Source: WJJR01 sp964440935 (GTDB lineage Bacteria > Zixibacteria > MSB-5A5 > WJJR01). From it: 40,324 nucleotides of DNA. The number at the start of each line of letters is the position of its first letter. The first letter of the stretch is position 1. The notes below the pieces were generated by a model that was given only the letters and a program-made list of their open reading frames with translations, made no database searches and was not told where the DNA came from. The translations under genes and the position numbers were made by a program. The stretch is from positions 1 through 40,324 of the forward strand of contig CAYTTY010000038.1 in the NCBI GenBank assembly GCA_964440935.1, read 5' to 3'. Shown one piece after another: positions 8,758-16,048 of the stretch.

Positions 8758-8834
8758 GGGCCCATAGCTCAGTCGGTTAGAGCTGCTGACTCATAATCAG
8801 TAGGTCCCAGGTTCGAGTCCTGGTGGGCCCACCA
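8758..8834 (+). tRNA. tRNA with CAU anticodon, probably tRNA-Ile2
   Basis: A full 77-base cloverleaf with encoded CCA. The acceptor arms GGGCCCA and TGGGCCC pair perfectly, the D arm is GCTCAGTCGGTTAGAGC, and the T loop is GGTTCGAGTCC. The anticodon stem GCTGA/TCAGT encloses the loop CTCATAA, giving anticodon CAU. It is not the initiator: the first acceptor pair is a normal G-C and the stem lacks the three G-C pairs. It carries C4-G69 and C5-G68, the pairs used by TilS to recognise tRNA-Ile2 in E. coli, so isoleucine (lysidine-modified) is more likely than elongator methionine. Identity is inferred. Confidence 0.85.
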
Positions 8835-8926
8835 TCGCAGTGGTACCAACAGGATGGGAACGGAAGCCGTCAACAAGTGGTAGACGATGTCAGTTAGGAG
8901 TCGGGTACAGATACTGGAGGACATGG

Positions 8927-9003
8927 GGGCGATTAGCTCAGTTGGTTAGAGCGTTCGGTTCACATCCGAAAGGTCACTGGTTCGAGTCCAGTATTGCCCA
9001 CCA
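8927..9003 (+). tRNA. tRNA-Val (CAC)
   Basis: A 77-base cloverleaf with encoded CCA. The acceptor arms GGGCGAT and ATTGCCC pair with one G-U. The D arm is GCTCAGTTGGTTAGAGC. The anticodon stem TTCGG/CCGAA holds the loop TTCACAT, giving CAC (reads GUG). The T arm is CACTGGTTCGAGTCCAGT. It is separated from the preceding tRNA by 92 bases, so the two may be cotranscribed. Confidence 0.95.
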
Positions 9004-9110
9004 TTTGATCGGCTGGAGATGACCATACACACGATCGTACCGCATCGAACACAGTGTCCGTACATGAAGCTGCCTGCGCAGACGGCAGCATACCGAAACG
9101 AATGCGACCT

Positions 9111-9143
9111 GCGCGCGCCCCGGTGGGGTGCGCGCTTTTTTTT
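9111..9143 (+). terminator. Rho-independent terminator after tRNAs
   Basis: A GC-rich stem (GCGCGCCCC against GGGG-T-GCGCGC, one bulged T) with a 3-base loop is followed by eight Ts. It would end the tRNA transcript just before the zinc-ribbon gene. Confidence 0.85.
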
Positions 9144-9175
9144 ATCATCCCGTCCCGTGACAGGGGAGTGACGTA

Positions 9176-9910
9176 ATGGGAGTGGATTCAATGTCGACGA
9201 CCTCCGAATTGCTCATGCAGCTCCAGGGGTTGGATTACCAGCTTGGGGAGTTGGAACGGTCTAAAGAGTACCTCCCCGACATGATCGAAAATCTCGAAGG
9301 GGAGATCACCGCCGCCAAGAACGTGCTCGACGAAACCCAGGATCAGCTCGAAGCCACCCGTCTCGAGCACAAACGTCTGGAATTACGGGTCAAGGACAAG
9401 ACCTCCGAATTGGAGCGTCTCAAGTCCCAGATGATGCAGGTGAAAACCAACAAAGAGTACGATGCGATCTCACGTGAGATTGACCACGCTCGTAATGAGA
9501 TTAACAGCGCCGAGGAGGACATCCTCCAGGCGATGGAAACGATCGACACGCTGACCAACGAGGTCGAAGCCAAGAAGAAGGAATTAGAAGAGATTACCCA
9601 GGCCAATACCGAGCAGTTGAACACGATTAAGAACGAGATAGATTCGGTCGGCGATAAGATCAAGATCAAGCAAGGCGAACGTGAAAACGTTCTGGTCCGG
9701 CTGGACAAACCGCTGGTATCGGTCTACGAGCGGGTGCGTCGGGGCAAAGGCGCCGGCGCGGTGGTGGCGGTCAAACATCGGGCGTGCAGTGGGTGTTTCA
9801 AGAACCTGCCGCCGCAGTTGGTGCAGGAGATTCGTCGCGGCGAACGTGTGATCACCTGCGATTCGTGTGGACGCATTCTCATATGGGACAGCGATAACTC
9901 AAACGAGTAG
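9176..9910 (+). CDS. C4 zinc-ribbon coiled-coil protein (DUF164-like)
   Basis: A 244-residue protein with a long N-terminal coiled coil (about 1-180, rich in E, K, L heptads) and a C-terminal C4 zinc ribbon formed by ACSGC and TCDSC around LPPQLVQEIRRGE. This is the layout of the family once called DUF164, which may bind nucleic acids; the role in cells is not established. Two starts are possible: ATG 9176, with GGGGAG 7 bases upstream, or ATG 9191, also preceded by GGGAG. It is 5 bases upstream of guaB, so the two are almost certainly cotranscribed. Confidence 0.85.
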   Translation: MGVDSMSTTSELLMQLQGLDYQLGELERSKEYLPDMIENLEGEITAAKNVLDETQDQLEATRLEHKRLELRVKDKTSELERLKSQMMQVKTNKEYDAISREIDHARNEINSAEEDILQAMETIDTLTNEVEAKKKELEEITQANTEQLNTIKNEIDSVGDKIKIKQGERENVLVRLDKPLVSVYERVRRGKGAGAVVAVKHRACSGCFKNLPPQLVQEIRRGERVITCDSCGRILIWDSDNSNE

Positions 9911-9915
9911 CGAGT

Positions 9916-11460
9916 ATGACGACGACAATCACCGATCACACGGCAACCAAAGTGGACAATATTGCGGCCCCGTTGGCCAGCGACGTCAACGTGCCCAACT
10001 GGGCGGCGCGCATCCTCGGCGAAGGACTAACCTTCGACGATGTGCTGTTGGTGCCCGCGCGCTCCGACGTGCTGCCGCATCAGGTCGATGTGTCCACGCG
10101 TGTGGGCAATATCGCGCTGCCGATACCGATTCTGTCAGCGGCCATGGATACAGTTAGCGAATCGCGGCTGGCCATTGCCATGGCGCGCCAGGGTGGCCTG
10201 GGGATTGTGCATCGGAATTTGAACATTGATGGGCAGGCCGCGGAGATCGACAAGGTGAAGCGGTCGGAAAGCGGCATGATCAGCGATCCGATTACCCTGA
10301 CGGCCGACCGCACGATCCGCGATGCGCTCGACTTGATGCGCCGGTTTTCGATTTCCGGCATTCCAATTACCGAGGGAGAGAAACTGGTCGGCATCATCAC
10401 CAATCGTGACTTGCGTTTTCATAAAGACTTGTCACTGCCCATCGGTGAGGTGATGACACGGCAACCGTTAATCACCGTCCCGGAAGGCACCGACCTGAGT
10501 TCTGCGCAGGAACTGCTCCATAAGAATCGCATCGAAAAACTGCTGATTGTCGACAACGCCGGCAATCTACGCGGAATGATCACGGTCAAGGACATTATGA
10601 AGAGCAAGCAGTTCCCACACGCGTGCAAAGATGATCGTGGGCGGTTGCGTGTTGGGGCAGCGGTCGGAGTCGGCCCGCATGAGGGATTGTCACGGGCCCG
10701 CGCCGTCGTTGATGCGGGAGCCGATTGTCTGTGTATCGATACGTCGCATGGGCACACCCAAAGTGTGATCGATGCCACCGAACAGATCAAAAACGCGTTT
10801 CCCCAGGTTCATGTGATTGCGGGGAATGTGGCAACACGGTCGGGGGCACGTGATCTGATTGCCGCCGGCGCCGATTCGATCAAAGTGGGGATCGGTCCGG
10901 GGTCGATTTGTACGACGCGTGTGATCACCGGTGCGGGCGTGCCGCAGCTTACAGCGATATTTGAGTGCGCCGAGGAGGCCGCCAAGACCGGTACTCCGAT
11001 CATTGCCGATGGGGGCATCCGGTTCTCGGGCGATCTCAGCAAAGCGTTGGCCGCAGGGGCGAATGCGGTGATGGTCGGCTCGCTGTTTGCCGGAACGGAT
11101 GAAGCGCCCGGCGAAAAGATCTTGCTCGATGGACGGTCGTTTAAGGTGTACCGGGGGATGGGGTCGCTCGATGCGATGGCGCTCGGGTCCCGGAATCGGT
11201 ATTACCAGGACAAAGAGGACATTGGCAAGCTAGTCCCCGAAGGGATCGAGGGGCGCGTGCCGTACAAAGGTGAGTTGGCCGATTCGGTGCATCAGTTGAT
11301 CGGCGGATTGCGCGCGGGAATGGGCATCTGCGGTGCAAAAGACCTTGCCACCTTCCGGACCTCAGCCCAGTTTATCCGCGTGACATCGGCCGGTGTACGA
11401 GAGAGCCACCCCCATGATGTCGCAATCACCCGGGAAGCGCCGAACTATCCGCGCGGCTGA
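9916..11460 (+). CDS. guaB: IMP dehydrogenase
   Basis: A 514-residue enzyme that oxidises IMP to XMP with NAD+, the committed step of GTP synthesis in the cytoplasm. The TIM-barrel starts with LTFDDVLLVPARSDVLP. Two CBS domains are inserted at about residues 120-235 (MISDPITL, VGIITNRDLRF, GEVMTRQPLITV, LRGMITVKDI). The catalytic loop GIGPGSICTTR carries Cys332, and GGIRFSGDLSKALAAGA is the phosphate site. The flap and C-terminus (FRTSAQFIRVTSAGVRESHPH) are complete. A 30-residue N-terminal extension precedes the usual family start. It follows the zinc-ribbon gene by 5 bases. Confidence 0.98.
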   Translation: MTTTITDHTATKVDNIAAPLASDVNVPNWAARILGEGLTFDDVLLVPARSDVLPHQVDVSTRVGNIALPIPILSAAMDTVSESRLAIAMARQGGLGIVHRNLNIDGQAAEIDKVKRSESGMISDPITLTADRTIRDALDLMRRFSISGIPITEGEKLVGIITNRDLRFHKDLSLPIGEVMTRQPLITVPEGTDLSSAQELLHKNRIEKLLIVDNAGNLRGMITVKDIMKSKQFPHACKDDRGRLRVGAAVGVGPHEGLSRARAVVDAGADCLCIDTSHGHTQSVIDATEQIKNAFPQVHVIAGNVATRSGARDLIAAGADSIKVGIGPGSICTTRVITGAGVPQLTAIFECAEEAAKTGTPIIADGGIRFSGDLSKALAAGANAVMVGSLFAGTDEAPGEKILLDGRSFKVYRGMGSLDAMALGSRNRYYQDKEDIGKLVPEGIEGRVPYKGELADSVHQLIGGLRAGMGICGAKDLATFRTSAQFIRVTSAGVRESHPHDVAITREAPNYPRG

Positions 11461-11513
11461 TCGGGATTCTGCGCAGTTCGAGAAACGTTTCACTTCACGA
11501 TAGAGGAGGGCAC

Positions 11514-12200
11514 GTGACCAATTCACGTCAAGTACTCGACCAGATCGACGCGCTAATCAGGAGACAATCCATCTTGAATCATCCGTTCTATGTCGCTTGG
11601 GAAAAGGGCGAACTGACGCGGGAGCAGTTGGCGACGTATGCCAAGATATATTACCCGCATGTCGCGGCGTTTCCGCAGTATCTGGTGGCCACCGGAGCGA
11701 CGGCTGCCGATGCGACCGTGAAGGCCGAAATCGACAGCAATCTTGTTGATGAGTTGAATCATCCGAAGCCGCACAACGAATTGTGGTTGGATTTTGCCGA
11801 GAGCCTCGGTCACAGTCGTGCCGATGTCTCGACCGCGGCTCCCCACGTAGCAGCGAAAAGCATTGTCGATACATTCAATGAACTGGCACAGAAGAATACC
11901 GCATGCGGTCTGGCGGCGTTGTACGCCTACGAAAGCCAGCAGCCGGAAGTGGCCGAAACCAAGACCAAAGGTTTGAAACAGAATTACGGCATCCGTGATC
12001 AGCGGGCGCACGCATACTTCGACGTTCACGGCGAGATCGACATCCTGCACCGTGAAGGCGAGCGCAGGGCCCTCGGGCTATTGCTCGACAACGGCGCGGA
12101 CACTGACGAGGTCATGCAGGCGACCGAACGGGCGCTTGATGCGTATTGGGCATTGCTGGATGGCGTCTGCGAAGAAGCGGGCGTTGGCATGATGTGCTAA
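11514..12200 (+). CDS. CADD-like para-aminobenzoate synthase (diiron oxygenase)
   Basis: A 228-residue TenA/PqqC-fold protein that closely follows Chlamydia CADD. The metal ligands are all present with CADD spacing: Glu80, His87, Glu140, His172, Asp176, His179. Tyr26 (in LNHPFY), Tyr139 and Lys150 match CADD Tyr27, Tyr141 and Lys152, residues tied to the unusual reaction in which the protein's own tyrosine becomes para-aminobenzoate and a lysine gives nitrogen. The blocks GELTREQLATYA, YYPHVAAFPQYL and GLAALYAYESQQPEVAETK are hallmarks. The start is GTG with AGGAGG 4 bases upstream. It lies 53 bases after guaB. The inferred role is folate precursor synthesis without PabABC; a plain TenA role is less likely because the thiaminase residues do not match. 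Confidence 0.85.
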   Translation: MTNSRQVLDQIDALIRRQSILNHPFYVAWEKGELTREQLATYAKIYYPHVAAFPQYLVATGATAADATVKAEIDSNLVDELNHPKPHNELWLDFAESLGHSRADVSTAAPHVAAKSIVDTFNELAQKNTACGLAALYAYESQQPEVAETKTKGLKQNYGIRDQRAHAYFDVHGEIDILHREGERRALGLLLDNGADTDEVMQATERALDAYWALLDGVCEEAGVGMMC

Positions 12201-12423
12201 AATAATGATGACGAAGCACCGAGCTCCAGCTCGATGCATTCGAACAGTTGATCAATCGGTGAGAGGCGGGTGCGCCGGGGATGATGGCCCCGCCTTCCTC
12301 TAAGCTGGAAAACCGAAGGAGATTTGATCGGATCGGTGGTGTGGTTAGACCGGGATAGACAATGGGCCTCAGGCTCACAAAGGTATCTTCCTATGTTGCC
12401 GATCTGAATACCGAGGAGGGAGT
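12201..12423 (+). other. Intergenic region before cysK with palindromes
   Basis: There is no gene here. A GCACCGAGC-type palindrome lies at about 12219-12241 and resembles one at 14436-14456 in the opposite orientation. A larger hairpin with GAGGCGGG and CCCCGCC arms lies at about 12262-12294. I looked for S-box, T-box and similar sulfur-responsive leaders before cysK and did not recognise one. Confidence 0.4.
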
Positions 12424-13356
12424 ATGGCCAGAATCGCCAATGACATTCTCGAACTTGTTGGGCGAACACCACTGGTGCGCTTGCACAAGCTCGGCGAGGG
12501 CATGCATGCCAATGTGGTCGCGAAATTGGAGTTCTACAATCCGGCGTCCAGCGTGAAGGACCGCATTGGGTTGAGCATGATCGAGGCGGCAATTGCGAAT
12601 GGACAGATCAAGCCTGATACCGTGCTGGTCGAGCCGACCAGCGGCAACACCGGTATTGCCCTTGCGTTTGTCGCCGCGGCCAAGGGGCTGAAACTGGTTC
12701 TGACCATGCCGGACACCATGAGTGTCGAACGACGCAAGCTGCTGGCCGCATACGGTGCGGAGTTGGTGCTGACACCGGGATCGGAAGGGATGCCGGGGGC
12801 GATTCGGCGTGCACAGGAACTGGCCGAGAGTCACCCGAATTACCTGCTGCTGCAGCAATTCGAGAATCCCGCCAATCCGGATATCCATCGTCGCACTACG
12901 GCGGAAGAAATCTGGAACGATACCGACGGCAAGGTCGACATTCTTGTGACCGGTGTCGGAACCGGCGGCACCCTCACCGGGGTCGCCGAAGTGATCAAAG
13001 AACGCAAACCGTCGTTTCAGGTCGTGGCCGTGGAGCCGGCGGACTCGCCGATCCTCTCCGGCGGTTCAGCGGGACCGCACAAATTGCAGGGGATTGGCGC
13101 GGGTTTTGTCCCCGGTGTTCTGCGCACCGAATTGATTGACGAAGTTGTCCAGGTGAGCGCTCCCGAAGCGGGGGTGATGTCCCGACGGATAGCGCGCGAG
13201 GAAGGAATCTTGGTCGGTATATCCAGTGGGGCGGCACTGCACGCCGCCTGGACGGTGGCGAGTCGCGAGGAAAACAAGGGCAAACTGATCGTAGTGATCA
13301 TTCCATCGAACGGCGAACGGTATTTGAGTACGTGGTTATTTGACGAGCACGCTTAA
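12424..13356 (+). CDS. cysK: Cysteine synthase (O-acetylserine sulfhydrylase)
   Basis: A 310-residue PLP enzyme that makes cysteine from O-acetylserine and sulfide. The PLP lysine is Lys45 in NPASSVKDRIGL, the substrate loop is PTSGNTGIALA, the phosphate-binding glycine loop is TGVGTGGTLTG (about 176-186), and GISSGAALHAA closes the active site. Full length for the family. The ATG is preceded by GAGGGAG. It is followed within 16 bases by cysE, so the two enzymes of cysteine synthesis form one operon and probably a cysteine synthase complex; CysE ends in GGGI, and the C-terminal isoleucine is the residue that docks into CysK in known complexes. Confidence 0.97.
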   Translation: MARIANDILELVGRTPLVRLHKLGEGMHANVVAKLEFYNPASSVKDRIGLSMIEAAIANGQIKPDTVLVEPTSGNTGIALAFVAAAKGLKLVLTMPDTMSVERRKLLAAYGAELVLTPGSEGMPGAIRRAQELAESHPNYLLLQQFENPANPDIHRRTTAEEIWNDTDGKVDILVTGVGTGGTLTGVAEVIKERKPSFQVVAVEPADSPILSGGSAGPHKLQGIGAGFVPGVLRTELIDEVVQVSAPEAGVMSRRIAREEGILVGISSGAALHAAWTVASREENKGKLIVVIIPSNGERYLSTWLFDEHA

Positions 13357-13372
13357 AGAAGGCAGGGATTTC

Positions 13373-14308
13373 GTGTATTCCACCGATACAACGTTCGAAG
13401 CCGGCGCACTGGATGCGGTGGTCGACCAACTCTGCTCGACCGGCGATCATCTGGCCCATACGCGCAGTGCCAATGGTGTCGACCGCAAGCTGCCGTCGCG
13501 CGACACGATTGTGGAAATCGTTGAGGCACTGCGGTCGGTTCTTTTCCCTGGATATTTCGGCAAATCCGAGTTGCCCGCGGAGAGTTTGCGGTTTCACGTC
13601 GGCGCAACACTCGATGTGGCACTGCGGATGCTGCGCGTGCAAACGTCGCGGTGTTTATTGTTTGCCAATGAGTCGGGCGTACGGCAGGAGGCCGATGCGG
13701 CCGTGCGCGCCAAGGACGTGGTCCGCGAGTTCACGTCGCGATTGCCGGAAGTCCGCCGACTGCTGGCAACCGACGTCGTGGCCGCCTACGAAGGGGACCC
13801 GGCCGCCACGTCACCCGATGAAGCGATCTTCTGCTATCCCGGGATTCAGGCGATTGCCAATGTGCGTCTTGCGCATGAACTCTATCGATTGGACGTGCCG
13901 CTCCTTCCGCGCATCATTTCCGAGCACGCGCACGGTATCACCGGCATCGACATTCATCCCGGGGCCACGATTGGCGAGCATTTCTTCATCGATCACGGGA
14001 CGGGTGTGGTGGTGGGTGAGACGTGCGTGATCGGCAACAATGTCCGTGTGTACCAAGGGGTCACACTCGGCGCCAAGAGCTTTCCACTCGACGAGCAGGG
14101 TAATCCGATCAAAGGTATTCCGCGTCATCCGATTGTCGAAGACGATGTCATCATCTATGGCGGTGCGACAATCCTGGGACGCATCACCATCGGCAAAGGG
14201 TCGACGATTGGTGGTAATGTGTGGTTGACGCACAGTGTGCCCCCGGGCAGCCGTATCACGCAGGCGCAGGCACTGCACGAGCGGTATGAGTCCGGTGGCG
14301 GGATTTGA
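13373..14308 (+). CDS. cysE: Serine O-acetyltransferase
   Basis: A 311-residue acetyl-CoA-dependent serine acetyltransferase, the first step of cysteine synthesis. The N-terminal helical part (about 1-165) is longer than in E. coli CysE. The C-terminal left-handed beta-helix has hexapeptide repeats with the catalytic His in DIHPGA (about His195) and DHGTG (about His208), plus GVTLGAKSF and HPIVEDDVIIYGGATILG. It ends in isoleucine, needed for docking to CysK. I chose GTG 13373, which has AGGGA just upstream and sits 16 bases after cysK; a TTG at 13340 would overlap cysK and has no ribosome site. Confidence 0.93.
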   Translation: MYSTDTTFEAGALDAVVDQLCSTGDHLAHTRSANGVDRKLPSRDTIVEIVEALRSVLFPGYFGKSELPAESLRFHVGATLDVALRMLRVQTSRCLLFANESGVRQEADAAVRAKDVVREFTSRLPEVRRLLATDVVAAYEGDPAATSPDEAIFCYPGIQAIANVRLAHELYRLDVPLLPRIISEHAHGITGIDIHPGATIGEHFFIDHGTGVVVGETCVIGNNVRVYQGVTLGAKSFPLDEQGNPIKGIPRHPIVEDDVIIYGGATILGRITIGKGSTIGGNVWLTHSVPPGSRITQAQALHERYESGGGI

Positions 14309-14337
14309 GGATGGGTTGACCTCGTGCGTCGATCGTA

Positions 14338-14359
14338 CCACGGGCGTCCTCGCCCGTGG
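14338..14359. repeat. CCACGGGCG palindrome
   Basis: CCACGGGCG and CGCCCGTGG pair perfectly around TCCT. It lies 30 bases after cysE, has no T-run, and is immediately followed by another palindrome (14361-14405), so it is more likely a repeat than a terminator. Confidence 0.55.
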
Positions 14360-14360
14360 C

Positions 14361-14405
14361 GCATGGCCAGTTCGGCTTCGCTCACCGCAAGTGAGACGGC
14401 CATAC
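14361..14405 (-). repeat. GCATGGCC palindrome, long-loop form
   Basis: GCATGGCC and GGCCATAC arms enclose a loop of about 29 bases. On the minus strand the loop reads GCGGTGAGCGAAGCCGAA, closely matching the loop of 39932-39976. The short form at 1886-1906 keeps the arms and lacks this loop. Confidence 0.65.
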
Positions 14406-14540
14406 GACGGCACTCATTGACAATTTCCGCAGCGTGCCGAGCCCCAGCTCGGTGCTCCCCTCGAATTCTCCCGTGCATACGGGCGGGCAAATCCTTACAT
14501 TCCGACTCCCTGACTGCATCAGACAAGGATGGATTTGCCG

Positions 14541-15827
14541 ATGACCAATCCCGACAACAAACATCCGAAAGGCTTCTGGTTCATCTTCTGGGGTGAACTG
14601 GCGGAGCGGGCCAGCTTCTACGGTATGAAGGCGCTGCTCGTCCTGTACATGATCGATGTGCTCGGTTATTCCGATGCCAACAGCGCAACGGTAGCGTCGC
14701 TGTTCACCGCCTGTGCCTATATCGCGCCGATTGCAGGTGGGTATATCGCCGACCGCTGGCTGGGGAAATTCAAGACGATTATCTACTTCGCATTGCCGTA
14801 CATTGGTGGCCATATCATTCTCGGCTCATTCACGAATGAGATTGGCCTGTACACGGCGCTGTTTTTGCTGGCGGGCGGATCGGGGTCGATCAAGCCGAAC
14901 ATCAGCACCTTGATGGGCTTGATGTACCAGGAACAGGGCAAGAGCCACCTGATGTCGCAGGCGTTTTCGTGGTTTTACATGGCGATTAACGTCGGTGCGG
15001 CGTCGACCATGACCACGCTGCCGTTCATTCGCGACCACTACGGGTACAGCGTCGCTTTCATGGCCCCCACGATTATGATGGCGGTATCGCTCGGCATCTT
15101 CTACATCGGGAAGAAGCACTATCCGGTTGAAGATGCGCGCGCACGGTATGCGCAGGAAAAGACACCGGCAGAGAAACGCGAAGAGCGTGAGGTGCTGATG
15201 CGCCTGTCGGGGTTCTTCCTGCTGGTTGTGTTTTTCTGGTCGGTGTTCGATCAGGCGTATTCGACGTGGACGTTATTTGCGCGCGACTACATGATCCTCG
15301 ACACGCCCTTTGGGACTATTCCGCCCGATGCGGTACAGGGGCTGAATCCGATTCTGATTGTAATTCTCACTCCGTTTTTCGCATGGCTCTGGTCGCGAAC
15401 CGACAAGTCGGAAACCAATCGCCTGTCATCGCCAAAGAAGATGTTGATCGGGTTCTTCCTGGTGATCGCCTGTATGGCGACGATGAGCGCGGCCGGGTAT
15501 TTTGCCGTGCAGGCGAAGGTCTCGATCCTGTGGGAAGTGGCTGCTTACATTCTCATGACAATGGCCGAATTGTGCATCTCGGTAATCGGGTTACAGATGG
15601 CCTTTGAAGAAGCACCCAACCGCATGAAGTCGGTCATTACCGGAATTTGGCTGTTCACGGTGTTTCTCGGGAACATTCTCGCCGGATGGTTTTCGCGTAT
15701 CTATACGCAAACCAGTCCCGGGAACTACTTCGCTCTGATGACCATCATGATTGTGGTCGTGACGATTATCTTCTACTTCGTCGGAAGGAAGTTTGAGCAG
15801 AAATCGAACATTGTGGCGTCGCCGTAG
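14541..15827 (+). CDS. POT family proton-dependent peptide transporter
   Basis: A 428-residue inner-membrane transporter of the POT/PTR family that imports di- and tripeptides with protons. The first helix carries the family motif ELAERASFYGM (ExxER), followed by PIAGGYIADRWLGKFKT (the conserved loop between helices 2 and 3). About twelve membrane helices are present and the second half includes GIWLFTVFLGNILAGWF. It is slightly shorter than average. I prefer ATG 14541, since AAGGATGG sits 8 bases upstream; an in-frame ATG at 14529 lies inside that site. The convergent neighbour is a secreted peptidase, which fits a peptide-scavenging pair, though they are not cotranscribed. Confidence 0.93.
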   Translation: MTNPDNKHPKGFWFIFWGELAERASFYGMKALLVLYMIDVLGYSDANSATVASLFTACAYIAPIAGGYIADRWLGKFKTIIYFALPYIGGHIILGSFTNEIGLYTALFLLAGGSGSIKPNISTLMGLMYQEQGKSHLMSQAFSWFYMAINVGAASTMTTLPFIRDHYGYSVAFMAPTIMMAVSLGIFYIGKKHYPVEDARARYAQEKTPAEKREEREVLMRLSGFFLLVVFFWSVFDQAYSTWTLFARDYMILDTPFGTIPPDAVQGLNPILIVILTPFFAWLWSRTDKSETNRLSSPKKMLIGFFLVIACMATMSAAGYFAVQAKVSILWEVAAYILMTMAELCISVIGLQMAFEEAPNRMKSVITGIWLFTVFLGNILAGWFSRIYTQTSPGNYFALMTIMIVVVTIIFYFVGRKFEQKSNIVASP

Positions 15828-15851
15828 AGTTGCTCGAGAGGGTGCCACGGG

Positions 15852-15932
15852 GCTTCAGCAAAAGTAGGTCAGGAGCATCGCCCACCATGTGTTCGAGTGT
15901 TTGCTGAAGCGTTAGCGAGCGGGGCTCCTGAC
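15852..15932. repeat. Two crossing perfect inverted repeats
   Basis: GCTTCAGCAAA (15852-15862) pairs with TTTGCTGAAGC (15900-15910), 11 bp. GTCAGGAGC (15868-15876) pairs with GCTCCTGAC (15924-15932), 9 bp. The order is arm 1, arm 2, arm 1', arm 2', so the pairs cross instead of nesting. It lies between two convergent genes with no T-run. In RNA this would be a pseudoknot; in DNA it may be two overlapping repeats. Confidence 0.6.
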
Positions 15933-15972
15933 ATCGCGCAAAAACTCAGCGTAATTGGTGTGCGGGTGTGTC

Positions 15973-15991
15973 AGGACCCCGGCGCGGTCCT
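15973..15991. repeat. GTGTCAGGA-associated hairpin
   Basis: AGGACC and GGTCCT form a 6-bp stem, preceded by GTGTC. A relative at 33176-33196 is also preceded by GTGTCAGG and has an 8-bp stem of different sequence. It is a minor repeat of unknown role. Confidence 0.4.
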
Positions 15992-16048
15992 GCGGTAGTG
16001 ATTGCAAAAGCCGTCGGCGCGCCGTGGTCCTGGCCTACAAGAGTGTCG

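Noticed and set aside
12201..12423. Possible riboswitch or sulfur-responsive leader before cysK
   Set aside because: Hairpins are present, but they match dispersed palindromes and no known aptamer core was recognised.
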